The notes under the pieces: generated by a model
Told to the model about the DNA's origin: nothing
The model's database searches: none
The model's input: only the letters and a program-made list of their open reading frames with translations
Assembly (NCBI RefSeq): GCF_046630445.1
Contig: NC_092338.1
Coordinates: forward strand, 337,303,001-337,367,000
Length of the DNA stretch: 64,000 bases
Direction: 5' to 3'
Source: Rutidosis leptorrhynchoides
Taxonomy: Eukaryota > Streptophyta > Magnoliopsida > Asterales > Asteraceae
Shown: positions 25,003-37,800 of the stretch, in pieces
Numbering within the stretch: the stretch's first letter is position 1
Layout: each line of letters begins with the position of its first letter
Program-made: the position numbers and the translations under genes

Positions 25003-28000
25003 TAAAATGTCCCGTTCTTATTGATTAAAAACGTTCCATATTAATTGATTTCGTTGCGAGGTTTTGACCTCTATATGAGACGTTTTTCAAAGACTGCATT
25101 CATTTTTAAAACAAACCATAACCTTTATTTCATAGATAAAGGTTTTAAAAAGCTTTACGTAGATTATCAAATAATGATAATCTAAAATATCCTGTTTACA
25201 CACGACCATTACATAATGGTTTACAATACAAATATGTTACAACAAAATAAGTTTCTTGAATGCAGTTTTTACACAATATCATACAAGCATGGACTCCAAA
25301 TCTCGTCCTTATTTAAGTATGCGACAGCGGAAGCTCTTAATAATCACCTGAGAATAAACACGCTTAAAACGTCAACAAAAATGTTGGTGAGTTATAGGTT
25401 TAACCTATATATATCAAATCATAATAATAGACCACAAGATTTCATATTTCAATACACATCCCATACATAGAGATAAAAATCATTCATATGGTGAACACCT
25501 GGTAACCGACATTAACAAGATGCATATATAAGAATATCCCCATCATTCCGGGACACCCTTCGGATATGATATAAATTTCGAAGTACTAAAGCATCCGGTA
25601 CTTTGGATGGGGTTTGTTAGGCCCAATAGATCTATCTTTAGGATTCGCGTCAATTAGGGTGTCTGTTCCCTAATTCTTAGATTACCAGACTTAATAAAAA
25701 GGGGCATATTCGATTTCGATAATTCAACCATAGAATGTAGTTTCACGTACTTGTGTCTATTTTGTAAATCATTTATAAAACCTGCATGTATTCTCATCCC
25801 AAAAATATTAGATTTTAAAAGTGGGACTATAACTCACTTTCACAGATTTTTACTTCGTCGGGAAGTAAGATTTAGCCACTGGTTGATTCACGAACCTATA
25901 ACAATATATACATATATATCAAAGTATGTTCAAAATATATTTACAACACTTTTAATATATTTTGATGTTTTAAGTTTATTAAGTCAGCTGTCCTCGTTAG
26001 TAACCTACAACTAGTTGTCCACAGTTAGATGTACATAAATAAATCGATAAATATTATCTTGAATCAATCCACGACCCAGTGTATACGTATCTCAGTATTG
26101 ATCACAACTCAAACTATATATATTTTGGAATCAACCTCAACCCTGTATAGCTAACTCCAACATTCACATATAGAGTGTCTATGGTTGTTCCGAAATATAT
26201 ATAGATGTGTCGACATGATAGGTCGAAACATTGTATACGTGTCTATGGTATCTCAAGATTACATAATATACAATACAAGTTGATTAAGTTATGGTTGGAA
26301 TAGATTTGTTACCAATTTTCACGTAGCTAAAATGAGAAAAATTATCCAATCTTGTTTTACCCATAACTTCTTCATTTTAAATCCGTTTTGAGTGAATCAA
26401 ATTGCTATGGTTTCATATTGAACTCTATTTTATGAATCTAAATAGAAAAAGTATAGGTTTATAGTCGGAAAAATAAGTTACAAGTCGTTTTTGTAAAGGT
26501 AGTCATTTCAGTCGAAAGAACGACGTCTAGATGACCATTTTAGAAAACATACTTCCACTTTGAGTTTAACCATAATTTTTGGATATAGTTTCATGTTCAT
26601 AATAAAAATCATTTTCTCAGAATAACAACTTTTAAATCAAAGTTTATCATAGTTTTTAATTAACTAACCCAAAACAGCCCGCGGTGTTACTACGACGGCG
26701 TAAATTCGGTTTTACGGTGTTTTTTGTGTTTCCTGGTTTTAAATCATTAAGTTAGCATATCATATAGATATAGAACATGTGTTTAGTTGATTTTAAAAGT
26801 AAAGTTAGAAGGATTAACTTTTGTTTGCGAACAAGTTTAGAATTTACTAAACTATGTTCTAGTGATTACAAGTTTAAATCTTCGAATAAGATAGCTTTAT
26901 ATGTATGAATCGAATGATGTTATGAACATCATTACTACCTTAAGTTCCTTGGATAAACCTACTGGAAAAGAGAAAAATGGATCTATCTTCAATGGATCCT
27001 TGGATGGCTCGAAGTTCTTGAAGCAGAATCATGACACGAAAACAAGTTCAAGTAAGATCATCACTTAAAATAAGATTGTTATAGTTATAGAAATTGAACC
27101 AAAGTTTTAATATGATTATTACCTTGTATTAGAATGATAACCTACTGTAAGAAACAAAGATTTCTTGAGGTTGGATGATCACCTTACAAGATTGGAAGTG
27201 AGCTAGCAAACTTGAAAGTATTCTTGATTTTATGAAACTAGAACTTTTGGAATTTATGAAGAACACTTAGAACTTGAAGATAGAACTTGAGAGAGATCAA
27301 TTAGATGAAGAAAATTGAAGAATGAAAGTGTTTGTAGGTGTTTTTGGTCGTTGGTGTATGGATTAGATATAAAGGATATGTTATTTTGTTTTCATGTAAA
27401 TAAGTCATGAATGATTACTCATATTTTTGTAATTTTATGAGATATTTCATGCTAGTTGCCAAATGATGGTTCCCACATGTGTTAGGTGACTCACATGGGC
27501 TGCTAAGAGCTGATCATTGGAGTGTATATACCAATAGTACATACATCTAAAAGCTGTGTATTGTACGAGTACGAATACGGGTGCATACGAGTAGAATTGT
27601 TGATGAAACTGAACGAGGATGTAATTGTAAGCATTTTTGTTAAGTAGAAGTATTTTGATAAGTGTATTGAAGTCTTTCAAAAGTGTATAAATACATATTA
27701 AAACACTACATGTATATACATTTTAACTGAGTCGTTAAGTCACCGTTAGTCGTTACATGTAAGTGTTGTTTTGAAACCTTTAGGTTAACGATCTTGTTAA
27801 ATGTTGTTAACCCAATGTTTATAATATCAAAAGAGATTTTAAATTATTATATTATCATGATATTATGATGTACGAATATCTCTTAATATGATATATATAC
27901 ATTAAATGTCGTTACAACGATAATCGTTACATATATGTCTCGTTTCAAAATCATTAAGTTAGTAGTCTTGTTTTTACATATGTAGTTCATTGTTAATATA

Positions 28001-28254
28001 ATTAATGATATGTTTACTTATCATAATATCATGTTAACTATATATATAACCATATATATGTCATCATATACTTTTTACAAGTTTTAACGTTCGTGAATCA
28101 CCGGTCAACTTGGGTGGTCAATTGTCTATATGAAACCTATTTCAATTAATCAAGTCTTAACAAGTTTGATTGCTTAACATGTTGGAAACATTTAACCATG
28201 TAAATATCAATCTCAATTAATATATATAAACATGGAAAAGTTCGGGTCACTACA
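25003..28254 (-). repeat. 3' LTR of element B
   Basis: Plus-strand ends TAAAATGTCCC...GGGTCACTACA. The first dinucleotide has mutated from TG to TA; the other copy keeps TG. The short open frames inside are present identically in both LTRs and are not taken as genes. Confidence 0.95.
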
Positions 28255-28269
28255 GTACCTACCCGTTAA
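28255..28269 (-). other. Polypurine tract of element B
   Basis: Plus-strand GTACCTACCCGTTAA, read on the minus strand as TTAACGGGTAGGTAC, directly next to the 3' LTR. It primes second-strand synthesis in LTR retrotransposons. An exact copy lies at 33000-33014. Confidence 0.8.
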
Positions 28270-28289
28270 ATAAATTTCGTCCCGAAATT

Positions 28290-31200
28290 TTAAGCTGTTG
28301 AAGGTGTTGACGAATCTTCTGGAAATAGATGCGGGTATTTCTTCTTCATCTGATCTTCACGCTCCCAGGTGAACTCGGGTCCTCTACGAGCATTCCATCG
28401 AACCTTAACAATTGGTATCTTGTTTTGCTTAAGTCTTTTAACCTCACGATCCATTATTTCGACGGGTTCTTCGATGAATTGAAGTTTTTCGTTGATTTGG
28501 ATTTCATCTAACGGAATAGTGAGATCTTCTTTAGCAAAACATTTCTTTAAATTCGAGACGTGGAAAGTGTTATGTACAGCTGCGAGTTGTTGAGGTAACT
28601 CTAGTCGGTAAGCTACTGGTCCGATACGATCAATAATCTTGAATGGTCCAATATACCTTGGATTTAATTTCCCTCGTTTACCAAATCGAACAACGCCTTT
28701 CCAAGGTGCAACTTTAAGCATGACCATCTCTCCAATTTCAAATTCTATATCTTTTCTTTTAATGTCAGCGTAGCTCTTTTGTCGACTTTGGGCGGTTTTC
28801 AACCGTTGTTGAATTTGGATGATCTTCTCGGTAGTTTCTTGTATAATCTCCGGACCCGTAATCTGTCTATCCCCCACTTCACTCCAACAAATCAGAGACC
28901 TGCACTTTCTACCATAAAGTGCTTCAAACGGCGCCATCTCAATGCTTGAATGGTAGCTGTTGTTGTAGGAAAATTCTGCTAACGGTAGATGTCGATCCCA
29001 ACTGTTTCCGAAATCAATAACACATGCTCGTAGCATGTCTTCAAGCGTTTGTATCGTCCTTTCGCTCTGCCCATCAGTTTGTGGATGATAGGCAGTACTC
29101 ATGTCTAGACGAGTTCCTAATGCTTGCTGTAATGTCTGCCAGAATCTTGAAATAAATCTGCCATCCCTATCAGAGATAATAGAGATTGGTATTCCATGTC
29201 TGGAGATGACTTCCTTCAAATACAGTCGTGCTAACTTCTCCATCTTGTCATCTTCTCTTATTGGCAAGAAGTGTGCTGATTTGGTGAGACGGTCAACTAT
29301 TACCCAAATAGTATCAAAATCACTTGCAGTCCTTGGCAATTTAGTGATGAAATCCATGGTAATGTTTTCCCATTTCCATTCCGGGATTTCGGGTTGTTGA
29401 AGTAGACCTGATGGTTTCTGATGCTCAGCTTTAACCTTAGAACACGTCAAACATTCTCCTACGTATTTAGCAACATCGGCTTTCATACCCGGCCACCAAA
29501 AATGTTTCTTGAGATCCTTGTACATCTTCCCCGTTCCAGGATGTATTGAGTATCTAGTTTTATGAGCTTCTCTAAGTACCATTTCTCTCATATCTCCAAA
29601 TTTTGGTACCCAAATCCTTTCAGCCCTATACCGGGTTCCGTCTTCCCGAATATTAAGATGCTTCTCCGATCCTTTGGGTATTTCATCCTTTAAATTTCCC
29701 TCTTTTAAAACTCCTTGTTGCGCCTCCTTTATTTGAGTAGTAATGTTATTATGAATCATTATATTCATAGATTTTACTCGAATGGGTTCTCTGTCCTTCC
29801 TGCTCAAGGCATCGGCTACCACATTTGCCTTCCCCGGGTGGTAACGAATCTCAAAGTCGTAATCATTCAATAATTCAATCCACCTACGCTGCCTCATATT
29901 CAGTTGTTTCTGATTAAATATGTGTTGAAGACTTTTGTGGTCGGTATATATAATACTTTTGACCCCATATAAGTAGTGCCTCCAAGTCTTTAATGCAAAA
30001 ACAACCGCGCCTAATTCCAAATCATGCGTCGTATAATTTTGTTCGTGAATCTTCAATTGTCTAGACGCATAAGCAATCACCTTCGTTCGTTGCATTAATA
30101 CACAACCGAGACCTTGCTTTGATGCATCACAATAAATCACAAAATCATCATTCCCTTCAGGCAATGACAATATAGGTGCCGTAGTTAGCTTTTTCTTCAA
30201 TAACTGAAACGCTTTCTCTTGTTCATCATTCCATTCAAATTTCTTCCCTTTATGCGTTAATGCAGTCAAGGGTTTTGCTATTCTGGAAAAGTCTTGGATG
30301 AACCTTCTGTAGTAACCAGCTAGTCCTAAAAACTGGCGTATGTGTTTCGGAGTTTTCGGGGTTTCCCACTTTTCAACAGTTTCTATCTTTGCCGGATCCA
30401 CCTTAATACCTTCTTTGTTCACTATGTGACCGAGGAATTGAACTTCTTCCAACCAAAATGCACACTTTGAAAACTTAGCGTACAATTCTTCCTTCCTCAA
30501 TACTTCTAACACCTTTCTCAAATGTTCACCGTGTTCTTGGTCATTCTTTGAGTAAATAAGTATGTCATCAATGAAAACAATGACAAACTTGTCAAGGTAT
30601 GGTCCACACACTCGGTTCATAAGGTCCATGAACACAGCTGGTGCATTAGTTAAACCAAACGGCATGACCATAAACTCGTAATGACCGTAACGTGTTCTGA
30701 AAGCAGTCTTTGGAATATCATCTTCTTTCACCCGCATTTGATGATACCCGGAACGTAAGTCAATCTTTGAATAAACAGACGAGCCTTGTAGTTGATCAAA
30801 TAAGTCGTCGATTCTCGGTAGTGGGTAGCGGTTCTTGATGGTAAGTTTGTTCAACTCTCGGTAGTCGATACACAACCTGAATGTACCATCTTTCTTCTTG
30901 ACAAACAAAACAGGAGCTCCCCATGGTGATGTGCTTGGTCGAATGAAACCACGTTCTAATAGTTCTTGCAGTTGGCTTTGCAGTTCTTTCATCTCGCTGG
31001 GTGCGAGTCTATAAGGAGCACGAGCTATAGGTGCAGCTCCTGGTACAAGATCTATTTGAAATTCAACAGATCGATGTGGAGGTAGTCCCGGTAATTCTTT
31101 CGGAAATACATCGGGAAATTCTTTTGCGACGGGAACATCATTGATGCTCTTTTCTTCAGTTTGTACTTTCTCGACGTGTGCTAGAACAGCATAGCAACCT

Positions 31201-32861
31201 TTTCTTATTAGTTTTTGTGCCTTCAAATTACTAATAAGATGTAGCTTCGTGTTGCCCTTTTCTCCGTACACCATTAAGGGTTTTCCTTTTTCTCGTATAA
31301 TGCGAATTGCATTTTTGTAACAAACGATCTCTGCTTTCACTTCTTTCAACCAGTCCATACCGATTATCACATCAAAACTCCCTAACTCTACTGGTATCAA
31401 GTCAATCTTAAATGTTTCGCTAACCAGTTTAATTTCTCGATTCCGACATATATTATCTGCTGAAATTAATTTACCATTTGCTAATTCGAGTAAAAATTTA
31501 CTATCCAAAGGCGTCAATGGACAACTTAATTTAGCACAAAAATCTCTACTCATATAGCTTCTATCCGCACCCGAATCAAATAAAACGTAAGCAGATTTAT
31601 TGTCAACAAGAAACGTACCCGTAACAAGATCCGGGTCTTCCTGTGCCTCTGCCGCATTAATATTGAAAACTCTTCCACGGCCTTGTCCATTCGCGTTCTC
31701 CTGGTTCGGGCAATTTCTAATAATGTGGCCCGGTTTTCCACATTTATAACAAACTACATTGGCATAACTTGCTCCGACACTACTTGCTCCGCCATTACTC
31801 GTTCCGACACCATTTGTTCCTTTCGTTCTATTAACCCCTGGTCCGTAGACCTCACACTTCGCCGCGCTATGACCATTTCTTTTACACTTGTTGCAAAATT
31901 TGGTGCAGAACCCCGAGTGATTCTTTTCACACCTTTGGCATAGCTGCTTCTGATTGTTGTTGTTGTTGCGGTTATTATTGTTGTTGGGATGATTGTTGTA
32001 GTTGCTGTTGTTGTTGTTGTTGTTGTTGGGCCGTTTGTTGTAGTTGCGATTGATGTTGCGATTGTTGGGATAATTGTTGCGATTATTGTTGTAATTGCTG
32101 TTGTTGTTGTATTGGTGATTCTTATCACCGTTTTCCTCCCACTTTCTTTTGACTTGCTTCACATTGGCCTCTTCAGCAGTCTGTTCTTTAATTCTTTCTT
32201 CAATCTGGTTCACGAGTTTGTGAGCCATTCTACATGCCTGTTGTATGGAGGCGGGCTCGTGTGAACTTATATCTTCTTGGATTCTTTCCGGTAATCCTTT
32301 CACAAACGCGTCGATCTTCTCTTCCTCATCTTCGAATGCTCCCGGACACAATAGGCACAATTCTGTGAATCGTCTTTCATACGTGGTAATATCAAATCCT
32401 TGGGTTCGTAACCCTCTAAGTTCTGTCTTGAGCTTATTGACCTCGGTTCTGGGACGGTACTTCTCGTTCATCAAGTGCTTGAATGCTGACCACGGTAGTG
32501 CGTACGCATCGTCTTGTCCCACTTACTCTAGATAGGTATTCCACCATGTTAACGCAGAACCTGTGAAGGTATGCGTAGCGTACTTTACTTTGTCCTCTTC
32601 AGTACACTTACTTATGGTAAACACCGATTCAACCTTCTCGGTCCACCGTTTCAATCCGATCGGTCCTTCGGTTCCATCAAATTCCAAAGGTTTGCAGGCA
32701 GTGAATTCTTTGTAGGTGCATCCTACACGATTTCCTGTACTGCTAGATCCAAGGTTATTGTTGGTATGTAGCGCAGCCTGTACTGCGGCTATGTTTGAAA
32801 CTAGAAAAGTACGGAATTCCTCTTCATTCATATTCACGGTGTGTCGAGTAGTCGGTGCCAT
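28290..32861 (-). CDS. gag-pol polyprotein of element B (one in-frame stop)
   Basis: The reading starts MAPTTRHTV at 32861; a single TAA at 32523-32525 splits gag, and 1410 open codons follow. Numbering from that open part: gag core 1-120, Asn-rich linker 135-190, zinc knuckles 195-224 and [14 protein letters not shown] 258-271. Protease FDSGAD is at 315-320. RT is about 530-700 with FIDD 650-653. RNase H has YCDASKQG near 797 and TDHKS at 860. Integrase has its HHCC finger near 994-1026 and catalytic D1057, D1118, E1154 (exact D-D-35-E spacing). A chromodomain-like segment ([16 protein letters not shown]) is at about 1372-1387. Everything after the stop is intact. The TAA may be a mutated Gln codon or a read-through site. 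Chromodomains steer integration to marked chromatin. Confidence 0.95.
31950..32115 (-). repeat. Imperfect (GTT/AAC)n run coding for an Asn-rich gag linker
   Basis: GTT-rich on the plus strand. It encodes poly-Asn interspersed with Tyr, Arg and Pro between the gag core and the zinc knuckles, presumably a flexible or disordered linker. Confidence 0.8.
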
Positions 32862-32999
32862 TTCCTTCAAAATAGTTAAATGGAACAAGTTAATCATACA
32901 GAATATTAAGAGTAGTTAATAGTATTTCGTAGCATAATATGAACTCATTTATAAAAGCTTTTTCTTCATATTAGCGTTTTATAAGTTTAAATTCGGGTA

Positions 33000-33014
33000 G
33001 TACCTACCCGTTAA
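33000..33014 (-). other. Second, internal polypurine-tract-like sequence of element B
   Basis: GTACCTACCCGTTAA is identical over 15 bases to the tract at 28255-28269. It lies between the F-box ORF and gag. It also forms a small hairpin with the preceding bases (CGGGTAG-TAC-CTACCCG, 32994-33010). Confidence 0.7.
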
Positions 33015-33202
33015 GTTCATACTTAGTAGCTAATATACAATTCAACTACTACAATTCTATATGAAAAACTGATTATAATAATATTTCGCGTTCAAACTTT
33101 TACACAATATTTTACAAACTTACAATACCGCTTATTTTACATATAGCATGAAATATAGCACACAATAAATTTGATACAAGATGGTTGTGAAGATAATTCT
33201 AG

Positions 33203-33886
33203 CTAGTACACAAGTCGTTCAGCAAAGGCAATAAAGACACGTAATTCATACGTCCAGAAACAAGTCATGCATTCTGGTTTTACTAGGACTACTTCCCATC
33301 CTTGGTCTTGTGGAACATAACCGTTATGGCCGTTGATAAGACAGCGTGTTGTAACGTCGTCAAATGGACGAGGGTTACGTAATGTCCAACAATCCCGTAA
33401 CAATCTAAAAACCTCATTTCTTACCCCAATTACCGACTCCGTCACTTGTGGGAACGTTTTGTTTAATAGTTGTAGCCCGATGTTCTTGTTCTCACTTTGG
33501 TGAGAAGCGAACATTACTAATCCGTAAGCATAACATGCTTCTTTATGTTGCATGTTAGCCGCTTTTTCTAAATCACGAAATCCAATATTCGGATATATTG
33601 AGTCAAAATAATTTCTTAACCCATTGCGTAAAATAGCATTTGGGTTCCCCGCAATATATGCGTCAAAGTAAACACATCGTAACTTATGGATTTCCCAATG
33701 TGATATCCCCCATCTTCCGAACGAAAGCCTTTTATAAACCAAGGCATTCTTGGAACGTTCTTCGAATGTCTTACAAACTGATCTCGCCTTAAATAGTTGT
33801 GCCGAAGAATTCTGACCGACTCTAGACAAGATTTCATCAATCATGTCTTCGGGTAGGTCTCTTAAAATATTGGGTTGTCTATCCAT
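33203..33886 (-). CDS. Captured F-box protein (At2g35280-like) in element B
   Basis: An intact 227-codon frame. Residues 10-50 (LPEDMIDEILSRV...FKARSVCKTFEE) are an F-box, the segment that binds SKP1 in SCF ubiquitin ligases. Residues about 75-135 (GNPNAILRNGLRNYF...EKAANMQHKEACYAYGLVMFA) match the Sel1/TPR-like part of the plant F-box group typified by At2g35280 (named from memory). The C-terminus has a CMTC pair. It lies between the acidic ORF and gag, same strand. An F-box protein is not a normal retrotransposon gene, so it looks captured from the host. Which host target it would recruit is unknown. It has no stops, and its start ATG is the only one that includes the F-box. The group assignment is less certain than the F-box call. 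Confidence 0.8.
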   Translation of the reverse strand: MDRQPNILRDLPEDMIDEILSRVGQNSSAQLFKARSVCKTFEERSKNALVYKRLSFGRWGISHWEIHKLRCVYFDAYIAGNPNAILRNGLRNYFDSIYPNIGFRDLEKAANMQHKEACYAYGLVMFASHQSENKNIGLQLLNKTFPQVTESVIGVRNEVFRLLRDCWTLRNPRPFDDVTTRCLINGHNGYVPQDQGWEVVLVKPECMTCFWTYELRVFIAFAERLVY

Positions 33887-34024
33887 TTTGTGTTTTTATA
33901 CTGTAAAATAGACAAGAGTTAGATTCATAAAACAAAATACTTATTAATACAAGCAATTTTTACATATATCATAAAGCATAAGCACACTATATTACATATA
34001 TTACACCACACGAATACAACTATC

Positions 34025-34639
34025 TTATTCCGACTCGCTTGTTTCTTCTTCTTCGGTTTTGGTTCGTTTTGCCAAGTTTCTAGGGATATATGATGTTCCC
34101 CTAATACGAGCCGTCGTGATCCACATTGGTTTAGAAAAACCTGGTGGTTTAGAGGTTCCCGGGTCATTGTTACAACTTAAGGACTTCGGGGGTTGACGAT
34201 ACATATAAAGTTCATCGGGGTTGGAATTAGATTTCTCTATTTTTATGCCTTTTCCCTTATTATTTTCTTTTGCCTTTTTAAATTCAGTTGGGGTAATTTC
34301 TATAACATCATCGGAATTCTCGTCGGAATCCGATTCATCGGAGAATTGGTAATCCTCCCAATATTTTGCTTCCTTGGCGGAAACACCATTGACCATAATT
34401 AACCTTGGTCGGTTGGTTGAGGATTTTCTTTTACTTAACCGTTTTATTATTTCCCCCACCGGTTCTATTTCTTCATCCGGTTCCGATTCTTCTTCCGGTT
34501 CCGATTCTTCTTCCGGTTCCGACTCTTCTTCCGGTTCCTCTTCGGGAACTTGTGAATCAGTCCACGAATAATTCCAATTTACATTTGACTCTTCATTATT
34601 ATTAGGTGAGTCAATGGGACTTGTTCTAGAGGTAGACAT
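34025..34639 (-). CDS. Acidic repeat protein of unknown function in element B
   Basis: An intact 204-codon frame, the first gene after the primer-binding site. Residues 33-62 are tandem EEESEPE-type hexamers (about four copies), extremely acidic. A basic cluster (KRLSKRKSS) follows at about 69-77. A second acidic Ser/Asp block (SDESDSDENSDD) is near 98-110, and the tail is charged. No membrane segment or enzyme motif is visible; it is probably mostly disordered. I do not recognise the family. The acidic tracts could mimic nucleic acid or bind histones or other basic proteins, but this is only inference. It sits 138 bp upstream of the F-box ORF on the same strand. Confidence 0.6.
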   Translation of the reverse strand: MSTSRTSPIDSPNNNEESNVNWNYSWTDSQVPEEEPEEESEPEEESEPEEESEPDEEIEPVGEIIKRLSKRKSSTNRPRLIMVNGVSAKEAKYWEDYQFSDESDSDENSDDVIEITPTEFKKAKENNKGKGIKIEKSNSNPDELYMYRQPPKSLSCNNDPGTSKPPGFSKPMWITTARIRGTSYIPRNLAKRTKTEEEETSESE

Positions 34640-34835
34640 CTATCACATAATATCAAACGCGTTAAGAGATTAATATATCACATAATATTCACATGTTAAA
34701 AAATATATAGTTTCCAACAAAATTTGTTAAGCAATCATTTTTCAAGTAAACACGGTCGAAGTCCAGACTCACTAATGCATCCTAACAAACTCGATAAGAC
34801 ACACTAATGCAAAATTCTGGTTCTCTAAGACCAAC

Positions 34836-34847
34836 GCTCGGATACCA
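34836..34847 (-). other. Primer-binding site of element B (Met-tRNA type)
   Basis: The minus strand reads TGGTATCCGAGC two bases from the 5' LTR. It matches the plant initiator Met-tRNA complement with one mismatch. Confidence 0.85.
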
Positions 34848-34849
34848 AC

Positions 34850-37800
34850 TGAAATGTCCCGTTCTTATTGATTAAAAACGTTCCATATTAATTGATTTCG
34901 TTGCGAGGTTTTGACCTCTATATGAGACGTTTTTCAAAGACTGCATTCATTTTTAAAACAAACCATAACCTTTATTTCATAGATAAAGGTTTTAAAAAGC
35001 TTTACGTAGATTATCAAATAATGATAATCTAAAATATCCTGTTTACACACGACCATTACATAATGGTTTACAATACAAATATGTTACAACAAAATAAGTT
35101 TCTTGAATGCAGTTTTTACACAATATCATACAAGCATGGACTCCAAATCTCGTCCTTATTTAAGTATGCGACAGCGGAAGCTCTTAATAATCACCTGAGA
35201 ATAAACACGCTTAAAACGTCAACAAAAATGTTGGTGAGTTATAGGTTTAACCTATATATATCAAATCATAATAATAGACCACAAGATTTCATATTTCAAT
35301 ACACATCCCATACATAGAGATAAAAATCATTCATATGGTGAACACCTGGTAACCGACATTAACAAGATGCATATATAAGAATATCCCCATCATTCCGGGA
35401 CACCCTTCGGATATGATATAAATTTCGAAGTACTAAAGCATCCGGTACTTTGGATGGGGTTTGTTAGGCCCAATAGATCTATCTTTAGGATTCGCGTCAA
35501 TTAGGGTGTCTGTTCCCTAATTCTTAGATTACCAGACTTAATAAAAAGGGGCATATTCGATTTCGATAATTCAACCATAGAATGTAGTTTCACGTACTTG
35601 TGTCTATTTTGTAAATCATTTATAAAACCTGCATGTATTCTCATCCCAAAAATATTAGATTTTAAAAGTGGGACTATAACTCACTTTCACAGATTTTTAC
35701 TTCGTCGGGAAGTAAGATTTGGCCACTGGTTGATTCACGAACCTATAACAATATATACATATATATCAAAGTATGTTCAAAATATATTTACAACACTTTT
35801 AATATATTTTGATGTTTTAAGTTTATTAAGTCAGCTGTCCTCGTTAGTAACCTACAACTAGTTGTCCACAGTTAGATGTACATAAATAAATCGATAAATA
35901 TTATCTTGAATCAATCCACGACCCAGTGTATACGTATCTCAGTATTGATCACAACTCAAACTATATATATTTTGGAATCAACCTCAACCCTGTATAGCTA
36001 ACTCCAACATTCACATATAGAGTGTCTATGGTTGTTCCGAAATATATATAGATGTGTCGACATGATAGGTCGAAACATTGTATACGTGTCTATGGTATCT
36101 CAAGATTACATAATATACAATACAAGTTGATTAAGTTATGGTTGGAATAGATTTGTTACCAATTTTCACGTAGCTAAAATGAGAAAAATTATCCAATCTT
36201 GTTTTACCCATAACTTCTTCATTTTAAATCCGTTTTGAGTGAATCAAATTGCTATGGTTTCATATTTAACTCTATTTTATGAATCTAAATAGAAAAAGTA
36301 TAGGTTTATAGTCGGAAAAATAAGTTACAAGTCGTTTTTGTAAAGGTAGTCATTTCAGTCGAAAGAACGACGTCTAGATGACCATTTTAGAAAACATACT
36401 TCCACTTTGAGTTTAACCATAATTTTTGGATATAGTTTCATGTTCATAATAAAAATCATTTTCTCAGAATAACAACTTTTAAATCAAAGTTTATCATAGT
36501 TTTTAATTAACTAACCCAAAACAGCCCGCGGTGTTACTACGACGGCGTAAATTCGGTTTTACGGTGTTTTTCGTGTTTTCTGGTTTTAAATCATTAAGTT
36601 AGCATATCATATAGATATAGAACATGTGTTTAGTTGATTTTAAAAGTCAAGTTAGAAGGATTAACTTTTGTTTGCGAACAAGTTTAGAATTTACTAAACT
36701 ATGTTCTAGTGATTACAAGTTTAAATCTTCGAATAAGATAGCTTTATATGTATGAATCGAATGATGTTATGAACATCATTACTACCTTAAGTTCCTTGGA
36801 TAAACCTACTGGAAAAGAGAAAAATGGATCTATCTTCAATGGATCCTTGGATGGCTCAAAGTTCTTGAAGCAGAATCATGACACGAAAACAAGTTCAAGT
36901 AAGATCATCACTTAAAATAAGATTGTTATAGTTATAGAAATTGAACCAAAGTTTTAATATGATTATTACCTTGTATTAGAATGATAACCTACTGTAAGAA
37001 ACAAAGATTTCTTGAGGTTGGATGATCACCTTACAAGATTGGAAGTGAGCTAGCAAACTTGAAAGTATTCTTGATTTTATGAAACTAGAACTTTTGGAAT
37101 TTATGAAGAACACTTAGAACTTGAAGATAGAACTTGAGAGAGATCAATTAGATGAAGAAAATTGAAGAATGAAAGTGTTTGTAGGTGTTTTTGGTCGTTG
37201 GTGTATGGATTAGATATAAAGGATATGTTATTTTGTTTTCATGTAAATAAGTCATGAATGATTACTCATATTTTTGTAATTTTATGAGATATTTCATGCT
37301 AGTTGCCAAATGATGGTTCCCACATGTGTTAGGTGACTCACATGGGCTGCTAAGAGCTGATCATTGGAGTGTATATACCAATAGTACATACATCTAAAAG
37401 CTGTGTATTGTACGAGTACGAATACGGGTGCATACGAGTAGAATTGTTGATGAAACTGAACGAGGATGTAATTGTAAGCATTTTTGTTAAGTAGAAGTAT
37501 TTTGATAAGTGTATTGAAGTCTTTCAAAAGTGTATAAATACATATTAAAACACTACATGTATATACATTTTAACTGAGTCGTTAAGTCACCGTTAGTCGT
37601 TACATGTAAGTGTTGTTTTGAAACCTTTAGGTTAACGATCTTGTTAAATGTTGTTAACCCAATGTTTATAATATCAAAAGAGATTTTAAATTATTATATT
37701 ATCATGATATTATGATGTACGAATATCTCTTAATATGATATATATACATTAAATGTCGTTACAACGATAATCGTTACATATATGTCTCGTTTCAAAATCA

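Noticed and set aside
25216-27680. Short frames in the element-B LTR, repeated at 35063-37527
   Set aside because: They are duplicated only because both LTRs are nearly identical; no start context, domain or conservation beyond that of the DNA.
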